Of a stretch of 64,000 nt of DNA, positions 47,577-60,000 are shown one piece after another; position 1 is the first letter of the stretch; each line of letters starts with the position of its first letter. This DNA comes from Perca fluviatilis (Eukaryota > Chordata > Actinopteri > Perciformes > Percidae): assembly GCF_010015445.1 (NCBI RefSeq), contig NC_053126.1:10198249-10262248 (forward strand), read 5' to 3'. The notes under the pieces are model-generated. The model did no database searches and was not told the DNA's origin. It saw only the letters and a program-made list of their open reading frames with translations. The position numbers and the translations under genes were made by a program.

Positions 47577-47625
47577 CTTGCGACCCCCTTTGGGGTCCCG
47601 ATCCCCAGGTTGAGAACCACTGTTC
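47577..47625 (-). mobile_element. hAT-type terminus fragment
   Basis: On the minus strand reads CAGTGGTTCTCAACCTGGGG, then CCAAAGGGGGTCGCAAG, a well-known hAT-type end. The other end was not found. Confidence 0.5.
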
Positions 47626-49114
47626 TAGATGATGCAGGCGGTATTAAAGAGACATGATGCATGTAGTGCGTAACTACTATTGCAGTGATGATTGCTGTGA
47701 GCCAAATGCACTGACATCATTCCAGGCATGCCAAGGTGAGAATATTTAGACATTAACATTGTTTCAGTTAACCAACAGTTTAACCGTTATAGGCTGTTAG
47801 GCAATTATTGACTTGCTTGATGGGATTGAGGAAGACATTAAACCTTTCACTCTAAGATCTCAAAGTCATTAACAGCGTTGTTAAAATTCTGTTAACACTT
47901 GAGGTGTTTGCATATGGCTCCTTCCAGTCACATGTTGGCTGTGCTCCTGGGATACTGCAGCCTTTTATCCAGCATGTGTCAGATGTTTTACGCACTATTG
48001 TTTCTTGAAGAGATGTGCCCAATTTTCACAGGGGCAGACAATTAAGAAGACAGGGAAAGAGGTTTGAATATGCCAGGCTTCTCAATTATTGAAGGAGCTA
48101 TTATGGTGGCAAACTTTCAGTCTGTACAGATGGAAAGGACATGGTTAAGGAGATATACTGACATGGAACATGTAACGATTTTGTATTAACATGTCAGGTG
48201 ATGGTGCCTTCCAGCTTTAGCCATGAATAATGAGTCCAGTTTGATATCCATGTAATAATAAAAAGCTTATCTATATCTTTGCACATAACTTGGTGTGACA
48301 TTCTGGAAGGTTCATCCGTCCCTGGAATACTCAAGACCTTCCTCAAGCTATTTGAGCAATTTGAGATAGAGTTTGAGTGTCCACTTGTGTTTTCTGTTAC
48401 AGTACTCCTTACACCTGATTCAACATGATGGAACGGAATATTATTTTAACTCTACGCTGTAACCCTTTGTCAAACATGTAGCACACCATGTATTGGTGCT
48501 GTAAGCAAATTGAGGAAGTTCATCCATATAGACTGCAACTTTTCATAATATTTCTTGAACTAGTTGAACTTTAGCTGATGTTTTGCTAAGGAGCTGCTTT
48601 CAGTGTTGTTGTATGTACTGTATTGTTGAAGCAGTTCTACAGTATTATGATTGCCAGCGATGTGAATGCCAATGAAGACCAGATTGTTACAGCAACAGCC
48701 TGAGGGAACTGTTGCACTGGGAGCCTTGCTTAAAGGCACTTAGAATTTTATTTTGACAAGGTGGCTGTTCTTCCTCACAGTACCCTCGCAGATAACAAAT
48801 AACCATGTCCATGAGGCCTTTGTGAAATAGGTTTTTTGTGTGTTGATGGAAATTCACTTGATGTAATGTTTGTACATCCTCATAAGTAGTAGTTTGGTGT
48901 GTGCATTCTGGTGTGTCTTTGTCATGGCTGTCAAGGTTTACCCCATTTAACCATCAATCTAGCAAATGTTGCTTTACTTATAAACCATGCCTCCTCCTCC
49001 CCTCAAACTCAATCAGAACAAATAAAAGAGCCTTTTTACAGCTATAATGGGATTATCGATTGGGTGGCAGCCGAGAACTGAGACTAGTATACTTAGAGTA
49101 TGTTTGTGTCTGGC

Positions 49115-49153
<39 letters not shown>

Positions 49154-50887
49154 CACCTAAGCTGTGTGTGCATGTATGTGTGTATGTGGGTGTTGCCAAT
49201 GGAGGGCTGAAGGAATGAAGCATTAAATTACCTCACAGTTTGAGTCTCATCAAAAGTGTGACATGTTTTACTGATGAGTTCTGAGTTTATTTTGACTGAT
49301 ATCCACCAAGACTTTCATTGCTTTGCTTTTCCCATTATCTCAGACATCAAAGTGGCTGTAAATTGTCCTTTGTGGGTGCTTTTTATCTTGAAAAAGCAGA
49401 TGGGTAAGGGTTACTGCCACTAGATTTGACACATTTCAGGTAGCTGGGAACCAAAATGGCATTTGCCAATTACCTTTTTGATAGCCAGTTTATTTTACCT
49501 CAGTGGTGACTCCCATTGCTTCAGTTTTTTTTCCGCCATATTATTTGCATTCTGTATGCAGATTTAAATTCCCCTTACATTTGGATGCCCTTTCACAGCT
49601 GCCTATCAGGTTTCTTTACAGCACAAGTGTATTGTGAATAACCCCAACCTCAGCCTAGGAGGTTATGTGCTCCATCTGTGTGTTTGTTTGGGAGCAATAC
49701 ATGAGCATGCATGTGCATTGGTGTGCACATTTATGCTGCCAGGTGGAATCATCGTACAGATTTTGACGAATTGAATGATGTTGACACTGTCTCTAGTGTC
49801 ACTATCAGTCCAAATATTTGGATTTTAAATCGTGCTCTGACTCATCATCAATCATAAGCACAATATTTTCTGTGTACGCCCCTGCTTTGGCTACCCTTGT
49901 ATAACTACTGTGTCATAGCCAGTACGGAGAAAGAGTAAAAATAGCAGTAACCCAGTAATATTTTTAGACATTAGCGGAGACCTGCACTTAAATCATGACT
50001 TTTTCCCACTGCCTGATCTTTATGTATTTTAATGAGGCGTGCAACATACTTTCCCAACTCATTTCCTCTTCACCCAAATGTTCCTCTCCTCTTTCATTCA
50101 CTATCATTTAGTTTACACATGCAGGTCTCAGCTTTGATTAAAATTCAGCAGTAAGGGAGGAGAAAAAGATAAAGAACAGGAAGGGAAGGCACTATTACTG
50201 TACGTATGCACATGGACAAATCTATCTATCTGCACTCACAACTCTGTAGTCTCTGTCTTTCACCTGTGCACTGGCCCACTTTCTTTCCATTACGTTCTCT
50301 CTCTTACATATATTTCCACTCCCCTACATCTGTTTATGAAAGACATTGGCTGGTCTTCTATTTCGTGCAAATGTAACTAACAAATATTTCTTAGGTTCCT
50401 TCTATTCCTCCTTGTCTCTCTATCACTTACTCTCATGTCTCCATCTCTTACTGTGTACCTATCCTGCTACTTTTTGTGGTGTTGCCGTGGCAGTCAGTGT
50501 GCCAGTATGCTGTGTCTAGCATTTACTAATCCTGCTCACATTAGGTTACATCACTGACCCGTTCCTCCTTTTGACACAGTGTTTGCACCATCACTGAGCT
50601 TATGCTTTGAGTCTTACTGCCGAGAGAAGGCTAAAAAAAGATACAATCTGTTTGTATATTGTCTCTTGTCTCTTTCTAAGTTCTTCCCGATCCATTTGTC
50701 GCTCTGTCTCTGTATTTGTAAATGTTTCTGTGGTACTTCATCCCCTCCTGCAATGTGTTCTTTATTCAGAAGCACAGAACGATGGTACTTACAGTTACAC
50801 ACATACAGGACACAGATATGTCCAGTGATACAGAGGCCAACACACATGCAGGCAGATATGCGTTAAAAATGTTGCAAATGAAAGAAT

Positions 50888-50890
<3 letters not shown>
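47626..50890. other. Long gene-free stretch
   Basis: No supportable exon, RNA gene or transposon. (GT)n lies at about 49117-49152. Short frames at 48899-49081 and 50579-50866 lack domain features. Confidence 0.4.

Positions 50891-50961
<71 letters not shown>
50891..50961. repeat. (AT)n microsatellite
   Basis: About 35 uninterrupted TA/AT units, self-complementary and able to extrude a cruciform. Confidence 0.95.
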
Positions 50962-50962
<1 letters not shown>

Positions 50963-50975
50963 GTCATGTTATGTA

Positions 50976-51080
50976 GGGGTGTCACAATTATCCAAATCCT
51001 CAATTCGATTACATTTTCGATTCTAATGTCACGGTTCGATTCTCAATTTTTACATTTTCTTTTTTTAAAGCACAGATTGC
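50976..51080. mobile_element. hAT-type MITE end fragment
   Basis: Begins TAGGGGTGTCACAATT and continues with repeated TCGATT motifs, a terminus I recall from dispersed teleost repeats. Only one end is recognisable. Confidence 0.4.
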
Positions 51081-51303
51081 TATGCCATTTTTAGACTAGA
51101 CTTTTATGCAATATAATATCTGACCTTTGTTCGCAATGTACCACACTACATTGTCAAATGTAAAATATTTATTAACAAAATCATGTAACAATAACTTATA
51201 TCTTCAGTCAATTGGAAACTTGACAATTTGTAAATAAAGTAAAAAGAAAAAAAAGTTTTCCGACTGAGGGCAGAAGCACAGCGTTGTTTGGTGTTTTAAG
51301 CCC

Positions 51304-51381
51304 CCAATGTCGTCTTCCAGGCAGCGTTGCCTGGAAGGCAATGGTTATGGTTAGGATTAGGTGCCTTGAAGACGACGGTTG
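51304..51381. repeat. Short foldback element
   Basis: CCAATGTCGTCTTCCAGGCA (51304-51323) pairs with 51362-51381 (about 16 of 20 positions). A second, tighter hairpin lies inside (CCAGGCA at 51317-51323 with TGCCTGG at 51328-51334). Confidence 0.6.
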
Positions 51382-51742
51382 CAGACACCTTTAATGTTAT
51401 GTCATGTTTTGTCCCGACCTAATTCTCTTTCTAATGCTTAAACTCAACTTTTAACATTACCTCACATTTGTCTGACTCCCAACATCCTCCCTCATTATTT
51501 CTTTCCACTCTTTAAAGTGTTAATCCGCTTTCCAGGTCTGTTGGCTAATGAAGCTGCAACCTTGAAGTAATTATCAGTGCCTTGTGTGTGTAAGAGTGCC
51601 AGTGACAGATTAAAGAACTAAGGGCAACTATTACTGTAATTGCAATTATATTTTGCAGCAGAGAAAGACAGTCCAATATGGTTCCAAGTTATAGTATTTC
51701 CTCAGGACACTGACAACATATGTACTGAGCTTAGTTCTACCC

Positions 51743-51960
51743 ATGGCTGGACTGGGATAAAAAAATCAGCCCTGGACTTTTGAGACCCAGACCAGCCCAC
51801 TGCAATGCGCTTTGTCTCTATGGTAGGATGGAGGTGGGCCATAGTAGGATGTGATTGGCTGACTGTTCAGATGAGATACAAACCAGTGGGCCAATCATGT
51901 GATCTCTTCCCTCTATGTGGGCCGGTCAGCCAGAGACCAAGGATGTGAATGGCCAGTGTT
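51743..51960. mobile_element. Probable DNA-transposon fragment
   Basis: Contains GGCTGGACTGGGATAAAAAA and several GGGCCAATC/TGGGCC motifs that I recall from teleost MITEs. Ends not defined. Confidence 0.35.
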
Positions 51961-52254
51961 TACATGAAGAGACGTAAGTGCTTTAATAGCATTGTGGAGG
52001 TGGGCATGGTTTGCATTTAGTGGCAGGGGAGATAGGTGTGGGGATGGCTCATGAGAGCAATGCCAGGTGAGTTAATTGACCCAGCTGGTGCTTGTTGTCG
52101 AATTACACTCACCCTTTAAAGGCCCTGAACACCCACACAGGTGTTTTGAGTTAATCTGGCTGATTAGACCTCTTCCCAGGACTGTGTGGATGTGTATAGA
52201 CTGACTGATTGACATCTTCCTGAGTCTCTTGTTAGCTTTGTTGCACCAGTTAGG

Positions 52255-52500
52255 GCTAGGGTTGGGTACCGAATTCGGTACTTTTTAAGGTACTGACCAA
52301 ATTACGTTGCTACTACTGAGGACCGATTCACAAATCAAACGGTGCCTGAGAGTGCATAAGCGATAAGTGCGAGCATATCTGTCCTCTCTGCATATTGACA
52401 GAGAGCGGAGCTCCACGCTTGCCAACACACACACATACGCAGAGCTGTGGTGCGGACGGATCGAAACAACGTTGACTTGGTAAAGTCACAGTGAGTCACG
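52255..52500. mobile_element. MITE end adjoining the 28S fragment
   Basis: TAGGGTTGGGTACCGAATTC begins a repeat I recall from many fish genomes. The matching inverted end was not found to the right, where the 28S-like sequence begins at 52506. Confidence 0.45.
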
Positions 52501-52505
52501 GCAAT

Positions 52506-53190
52506 GATGGGTCGGGTGGGTTGGCGACATCGCCGCAGACCCCTGACGCCTTTTACGTGAGCCGATCCCCGCCCTGGCGACGCAACGTGGTTGGGGCGCA
52601 CTGAGGACAGTCCGCCCCGGTTCACAGCCGCACCGGGAGCAGGGGGCCCCATACCTCCCCGCAGGGAGAGAGGGCGCAGCGAGCACTTAGTCCACGGCCC
52701 GAAGAAACGACAAGGTCCAGACGGGGGGGCGCTGTAAAACTTGTGGCCGAAGTCGTGAGCCACCTTCGTCCCGAGCCTTTCCAAGCCGATCCAGAGCCGG
52801 TCGCGGCGCACCGCCACGGAGGAAATGCGCCCGGCGAGGGCTTACCAGCACCGTGCAGCGTCCCTGTCCCGCCGAGTTGAATCCCCCAGGCAGACTGCGT
52901 GGACCCCACCCGTTTACCTCTCTACAATTTCACGCCCTCTTGAACTCTCTCTCCTTTTCAAGTTCTTTTCAATTTTCCCTTATGGTAATTGTCGACTGTC
53001 AGTCTCATGCCGGTATTTAGACTTAGATGGAGTTTACCATCCGCTTTGGGCTGCATTCCCAAACACCATTACTGGCCTCACACCGTCCATGGGCTGAGCC
53101 TCGATCAGAAGGACTCAGGCCCCAGAGCGACACCGGGCAAGCGGTCTTCCATACGCCACATTTCCCCGATCCGCCCGTTGGACGGGGATT
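52506..53190 (-). pseudogene. Dispersed 28S rRNA fragment (5' region including D1/D2), decayed
   Basis: On the minus strand the sequence follows the 5' quarter of vertebrate 28S rRNA. Examples on the plus strand (complement of rRNA): TACGCCACATTTCCCC, CTCGATCAGAAGGACT, TTAGATGGAGTTTACCA, TTTGGGCTGCATTCCCAA, GCCCTCTTGAACTCTCTCTC, and in the D2 side GCGGCGCACCGCCACGG and GGTCTGCGGCGATGTCG on the other strand. Similarity stops at about 53190 and 52506. Many differences are C-to-T or G-to-A at former CpG sites (for example TCTCATGCC for TCTCGTGCC), so it is an old, unselected copy outside the rDNA array. Open frames across it are meaningless. This is the GC-rich island of the window. Confidence 0.85.
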
Positions 53191-53308
53191 GTGGTTACAC
53201 TTTTCAAAACTCCATGCAGACAGCGTATATAACAGCGAGGTGAAAGCTGTCGCAGTATGGTTAACATTAGACTTCCTCTGTGACAGGCAGGCACCACATG
53301 CTGAGGTT

Positions 53309-53345
53309 GTAAGGCAAGGCAAGACAACTTTATTTATATAGCACT
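53309..53345. mobile_element. Retroelement tail fragment
   Basis: GGCAAGGCAAGACAACTTTA followed by TTTATATAGCAC is a very common teleost short repeat, usually the 3' end of a retroelement. Confidence 0.5.
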
Positions 53346-54469
53346 CTACCTATTGGTAGAAAACATTTGTGACCTAATAAATTCCCATCTAAGCTCTGGC
53401 CCACTCCAACCTGAGCAGAGGTCTAATCAGCCACAATAACTGAAATCCCCTGTGTGGGTGTTCAGGCTTTAAATGCAGCAGCATGCTGGACCTCAGATGA
53501 CTGCCACACACCACAGACAGATGGACACTGGGCTGTGAGATATTGTTTATTGAACTGCGTTAAAATCTGTGAGCAACTGAACTTCGTGCCAGAGAAGCTG
53601 GGTAACCAGAGGCACATTGAAAAGTTTTTTGAATTAATGTTAAAAGTGTGTGAGCAATCGTGTAATAAATACTGTTGTCAGTGAATGAACTGTCGTGGCT
53701 GTGTCTTGTGCTGAGGGAAACTCATGGTGCAAGCACCAAGCATGGTCCTTGTTCATGATGTAAAAATGGAGATACAGTATAGGTATATGTTTGGAAAAGA
53801 AAGAGCAGTGTGTATTTGTCTGAGAGAGGAGTAGGAGGTTGCATTCAAATCATTTTATCCATGCTAATCTATGATGACATTCACATTACAGCTCTGCTCG
53901 CTCCACCAGATGAACAATTCTAGCGCACAGGTGAAAGGGCTAGAGCAGACACAGCCAATCAGGTAATTTGTAATATCTTTAAAATGACATATTAAAATGT
54001 CCTTTGCTGAACAACACTTTACAATTGGACAATCTGGTTCTTGTTGCTCTGTACCTTTAAAATAACTTAATACAGTTTGGCCATATATTTCAGTAAGGGT
54101 ATGACCAACAAACCAAGAGAGAGGGAGACCACAGGAGAAGAAACAGTGGGAGACATGAGAGAGAGAAAGGGACGTCCCCCATATGCAGCGAGCCATACAT
54201 GTTGCATAAGATGACCTATCTAGTGCTGTAATCAAATCAGTATGCTTGCAAAAGCCTAATCCAGAAGTGACTGCTGTACAACAGCAGTTCAGCTCAAATA
54301 TATATAATACGTGACAGTCAGAGGTTGAGGCAGAGAAAGAAAAGGGAAATATGATCAAAGAAAGAATGAAGCAGTTTTCAAACAATCCTCCCTTGGTTAT
54401 TTTGTGTATCCACATTTCTTTGAATGTGTTTGGTTCATGGGCAGATACTTTTCGCAGCAAGGGACAGTG

Positions 54470-54560
<91 letters not shown>

Positions 54561-56101
54561 CCTGCATATCTACCATGTATATTTTATGAGTGCTATGATA
54601 TTTCTAGGTCCATGTAGTCTCTAATGTTCACTATTCTCAGAAAAAGAGGGAGGGAGGTGGGGGATGGGCTTATATGCTTGGAGATTATGACCATATTTGT
54701 CCACTAACGCCTTGCTCGCACAGAATGTGGACAGCCTGCATACTGTTGCATGATTTACACGTACAACTCGTACGGACTGTTCAGACCAGCAGCTTCCATG
54801 AAAATTCACTAGGGATCAGAGGAAAACAAGCTATTAAAGCTTATTCTGTTCAGGTTTTCACTTTCTGCAGGCACTCCTGGGCATCATTACACGTCTCACT
54901 GCACCAACCCAAAGCACCAATATCTGTACAGGCAAGTTGTCATTACCATTGTACAGTATCACTAATATCAAGTAAGCCGGTACACTTAGGCGTCCCTTAA
55001 AGCCTTTAGCCTCTCCGTGCATGATCCCCTGGTGCCTCCTACTGTAAATCTCCTGTCCTCTAATAAAGGACTGTGATGTGTTAGAGCAAAGACAGCATCA
55101 ACAGCATCAGCATTATTGAGGACACTTGAAACAGTCCATTACCTGCCCTGTAGAGTGATGAAATTATTTAAAGATGTGGTTATTAATAAGATATCAACTG
55201 AGAGGCCACTTTTAGTCTATTTTAAACTATTACTGTTATAAGAAGGCAGTTTGGTCCAACACTGATAACTGTGAGGGAATTCAAATGTTTTAAATGGTAA
55301 AAGATTAAATTGAAAGTGCTGATTTCCTTTGATGGCAGTTTTACATTAATTTACAGTAAGTGCTAATGTAGGTTCTTCCTCCCTCGTTAGACCAGGAAAA
55401 GTCTACTTTTGGTCACACATTGGTGTAATGAAGAATGATATGATAAAATGACTAACTTGCTTTGTTCTATCATAAAGTTAAGGAGCAACTTTGATATTAT
55501 GCTAAACCTTTTCATCTCTAAAAGGCCACAACAGTGTTTAACTGTATTCTCTGTTAGTGTGATGGGAGTAGCTATGCTTTTTGTGTATATGTTTCAAACT
55601 CCTGTGAAGTGGTGTTATAGCAACAATTTATTGTATTTGGTTTTTGATTGGCCAAGCTGCTTTGGTAATGCATCCGTTTGAGAAGAAACTGCTCACAGTT
55701 CTGAGGAGTTTTTCACCCTTTGACATGGCAGTGAGTCAGACTTCCCTTTCAGATACACTGTATTTAGTTTTTATTTATTCATGTTATTCCATTTTGATTT
55801 GATCTATCGGTACCAATAAACATAGTCTACAACAATAAGATGAATTTATGACAAACGGTATCCTATTTGAACACAGAACAAACTCCTTTTAACTAATGAA
55901 TGTCTGTTCCACATTATTTCTGTAAAGGATAACACTTAATACTTGCAGAATCTTAACTAATACAAGACACAGGACTGCTGTACTGATGTGTTCTGTAAAC
56001 AAACAAGTGACTTTGCTCAGTGCACACATACCAGATTCAAGAAGTTATTACTGGGTCATAATTTGTGTGTACATGTGAGTGGTGGGGTCTCGATTATGAT
56101 G

Positions 56102-56103
<2 letters not shown>
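53346..56103. other. Gene-free stretch
   Basis: No supportable exon. (GT)n at 54473-54556 generates several open frames. A 198-codon minus frame (53864-54460) has no domain that I recognise. Confidence 0.4.
54473..54556. repeat. (GT)n microsatellite
   Basis: About 42 GT units. Confidence 0.95.

Positions 56104-56161
<58 letters not shown>
56104..56161. repeat. (AC)n microsatellite
   Basis: About 29 AC units, with variant CACG/CACC units to 56205. Confidence 0.95.
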
Positions 56162-56165
<4 letters not shown>

Positions 56166-56488
56166 AATACACGCACACACATCACCACCCCCACACACAC
56201 ATACATTGCCAAGAAGATGAAACTGGAGCACTAAATGAGGAACAGTGTGTCGTTTGAGACCTAGCCCGGTGTTATTTTAAACTTGGGAAGCATGTCAGGG
56301 TTATGTTATCTAGGTAGCCTAGAATGAGTGTGACCTGTTTGCTGCGTAGCACATTCTGCACACTGTATGCGTTGGTAAATAGGTTTACCTAAAGGTTACT
56401 TCAAAGACAACCCAACTCAAAAACTTAGCCACAGCAATAAAAAGACAGAGATACAAAGCATTCACACAAACAATTTTCCAGTGATTAC

Positions 56489-57362
56489 CAGTCCCTCCAG
56501 GAAATTCAACCAATCACCGTGAATTTGGTGCGACTCGCAATTTTGACCAATGACCACAACTTTACAACAAATTTGACCAATAACCGGAGTTTCCCGGGAC
56601 TTCAACCAATCACAGTGTGTCCCACGTGCCAGACTTTGCGTCAGTATGTGACTGAGAGCCACTGACCAAGCAGGAGTGAGAACGGGTTGACGTAACACAC
56701 GTACGTTGCCAAACTCATTTCCTTGTTTCTGATATGAAGATGAGACGTTTGTGACTCTAGCAGCTCACATTTACCAACAAAACGTATAGCGAAAGACAAA
56801 ACATTTCAGACCGTCCTACCTGTATACATTTTAACATCAATGTACGCTCTAACGTTTATTCATTCTAAAGTCACTGAAATGTGCTGCTGTTTCAATCCTG
56901 TCGGCTCTCTGCAGCGGGCGGGGCTGCTGCTCACTCAGTTCCCCCCGCGACTGACGCGCACGCACACTCACAGAAGGCTCGTTGGAGATGAGCCAGGCCT
57001 GCGCAGAATCGATCACCGTCGATCGATTATTATTTTTTTGTCTTAAATCCACCAGCCAGTTTCATATTATACCAACATTTGCAGCATCCTGAGCCTTTTT
57101 GGTAAGGTTACTAGGAAAACTCAGCCCAGAGTAGTTTTCTTCTCCCACAAATAAGTTTCCTTTTATTTTGAAAGAAGTATACAAAAAAAGAAAAATCGCA
57201 ACTTTTTTTTTGCAATTTTCACTGTCTCTTGCAAATTCATTGCAACAAAAAGACAAAAGACATCGCAACTTTTATCGCAATTTTTTACAAAAGCTCCCGC
57301 AAAATCAGGCATTTTGGGCCGCAATAATAAAAAGAAAAGACCGCGAAATCCTGGAGGGACTG
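56489..57362. mobile_element. Complete TIR element (CAGTCCCTCCAGGA ends) with 6-bp flanking repeat
   Basis: The left end is CAGTCCCTCCAGGAAATTC; the right end in reverse is CAGTCCCTCCAGGATTTCGC. It is flanked by identical GATTAC (56483-56488 and 57363-57368). No transposase frame. Subterminal DNA is rich in TTTGACCAAT-type and TCGCAACTTT-type motifs. The same terminus starts the fragments at 41439. The superfamily is left open: a 6-bp duplication is not the 8 bp of hAT. Confidence 0.75.
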
Positions 57363-57368
57363 GATTAC

Positions 57369-58959
57369 ATATTAACAATGTAATATTTTGTTATCAAAAC
57401 AACACATTTTTATGTTCAAAGGACAAATCCCTCTAGCGGTTGCAGAAAAAGGCCATTCTCCTGTATTACCACACTTCTCGGCCTTTTATAGACTTTTAAG
57501 AAAATTTGTTTAATGCATCGGTAGTTTTGCCTGAACTACAGTATTTAAAAGAAAATGCCTGTTGGGGCTGAGTTGAGGTGCACAACACTGTTTAAATGTT
57601 GCTTCTGAACTTGCCTTACGCCTCAGGGAAAATGAGCTTTTTTGTAAATGTTTATTTTAGTCTTATTACTTAGTTTCTGTCATAGCAGTTTCACACCTCG
57701 TCCTCTGTTGAACTGCACGGGCTGATTTGTTGTTTTAATACGATATACTAAATGGAAGGTGGTGGTGAGTTGTCTAAATAAATAAAATTACAACCTCTGC
57801 AGTGGTCAAGAAAGTTATCAAGGTTTTGTCTTTTGTGGTAATTATCCATTAATGTCATATCCTGCTCTTCTTCTATTTTTACTGCATGTTGTGCTGTGCA
57901 ACTTCAACAAACAGAAGTCAATATATGATTTTAATTAAGTTGAGAAACTTATGGGCACATGCACATATTTCATATGAAAAAGTGAAATACAGCCACATTG
58001 ATTAAACCAAATGTGCTTCTTGTCGTTACTGTGTGCTTTTTCTAAAATTGTGTTTCTGTGTGTGCAACAGAAGCACACTTGGCTTCCAAAACAGTGTGAA
58101 TGTGGCAGTGATCATTACCGTGCAGTCAGCAGTGTATGAAATCATTGTTCTCGCAACTAAAGCCATTGTTCTTCCAACCAGCTTCTGTTTCTGTATGATC
58201 ACGGGCCATATGCTGATATGCCTACATGCACGTGTTATCACAGGGAAGAAATGCTGTCGCCCACGGACAGAGGTACTGTAGAGAAAAAATAGATAGATAG
58301 ACATATGGATAGATAGACAGACAACTGCTAGCTCTCCACCTGATGTTTACCTGAATCCATCATTGTGTACATGATCCCACTGAAAGTGGGTGCTGGACAT
58401 TGTTACCGCTCTGAGAAAGAATTACACATTGATTTCCCTTTTTTAAATTGAATCTCCTACCTTGGCTTGCTGGAGGTTGTAAGGTAGAAAAGAGAGAGAC
58501 AGACAAGAAAAAAAACAGACATAATTATGGGAGCATAGTCCTAGCCTCGCCAAGCTGTCAGAAAGGTAAGAGAAGAGAATAGCAGGTAAACTGATAATGA
58601 CGCCTTCTAACATTTCTTAAGCAGCCCTGAGGACAATAAGAGTTATAATGAGGCTTGTTTTTATTATCTGGCTCCCAGTGGCAACTCAACACTCAACACT
58701 GTTCTTTGTCATTTCATGCTCTCCCTGTCTCTTCTCCCTCCCTGTTTCTCCCTTTCTTTATCACTTTCTCACTTTCTTAGAATTCTAGCACTTTTTCTCC
58801 TAATCACAAACTCGTCCTCTCTCTCCCACGTTTTTTTTTTTCACTCTGTTTGCTATCTTTCGCTCCTGTTTCTTTGTGCCAGTTCTTTCACCCTGCACTA
58901 CTTTTACTGGTTCTTTTCCACCTCCTCCCCACAAACGAGCCACCACTTCTCTTAGCGAC
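57369..58959. other. Gene-free stretch
   Basis: No exon. A few GATA units lie at 58290-58315 and a CT-rich patch at 58715-58780. Confidence 0.4.
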
Positions 58960-59310
58960 GTTCAGCTCCAACTTCAGGTCCTGGAAGATGATGGAGCCCA
59001 GAAAACGGAAGGACTCCATAGTGTTGACTGGGGAGTCACCCATGGGTGATGGGGGCGGGTGGGGATGCGTTCTTCCAGAAATCCAAAAACCATCTCCACT
59101 GTCTTCAGAGCATTTAGCACCGAGATGTTCTGACTGCACTAGGTCACCAGATGGTCAATCTCATATCTGTAGGCAGACTCATCCCCACCAGAGATGAGTC
59201 CAATGAGAGTGGTGTCCTCCGTGAGGATGCTTGATGGACTGGCGACCGGACGTGCAGCTGTTGCTATATAGGGAGAAGAGCAGGCTGATGGTCAGAGAGT
59301 CAGAGACGTG
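58960..59310 (-). mobile_element. LINE reverse-transcriptase fragment (palm/thumb)
   Basis: Minus-strand frames read FSLYSNSCTSGRQS, then TEDTTLIGLISGGDESAYRY with EIDHLVT-stop, VLNALKTVEMV, a frame change, and GDSPVNTMESFRFLGSIIFQ. TLIGLIS, LxxLKTVEM and ESFRFLG are the familiar strand and thumb motifs of a teleost LINE RT. The YADD-type catalytic site is degraded to TEDTT. The copy is truncated at both ends and has stops. Confidence 0.8.
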
Positions 59311-59992
59311 TTTTCCACGTTATAATGGAACCCACTGTAGTTCTAGGCAAGACCCACCTGTTATGTTTCTGACTCTTACTCTCATATGCCTCCTAATCCG
59401 TTGTTTTTTTCACTGTGGTTTGTTCTGGGTTTCATATTTTTGGATTTTATTGTTGATTTTCACTCAACTAGTTCGCTTGCAATTTAGGAAATGAACCTTT
59501 CCATGTCCAAGTTTAACACAGAGAATTCATAGTTTGCCATACATTTCTGTATATGCATTTTGGTAGAATACAATTTCAATGAAGTGCTATTCTTGAGTAA
59601 AAGCCTCGCCATGTTGGGCTGCATGCGTCAGACTGAAGAGTTTGCTTTCAAGTGGGGGGCTAATGGGTGCCAGTTCAGAGGGGAGCACCCAAGGAATGAA
59701 GGGAGAGCGATAACGTGAGTGTATGACAGAAAGGTGAGACCATCAATTAAGCTTAGGGGCAGGGTTACAAGGGGAAGTTGAGGAAGGATGGAGTGTGGTT
59801 GGGATGGAAGATAGAGGGAATGGACTGTGAATTTAAAATACTGGAGGAATGTTTTACTGATAGACCAGAGGGGTGAGCAAACACAAGATTAGATTGAAAT
59901 GATGAGAAATGAATGTTGTGAATGTAGTCACAGTCAGTCAAAGTATTTGCAGTTCTTAACCCAGAGTCAGGGACAGTAGGGTAGGGCAAACT
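59311..59992. other. Gene-free stretch
   Basis: No exon or repeat was recognised. Confidence 0.4.
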
Positions 59993-60000
59993 GACCTGGG

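Noticed and set aside
52335..52909. Overlapping GC-rich open frames up to 160 codons
   Set aside because: They lie across the 28S rRNA fragment and are not proteins.
53864..54460. 198-codon minus-strand frame
   Set aside because: No family resemblance, no exon structure, and no supporting motif beyond a chance open frame.
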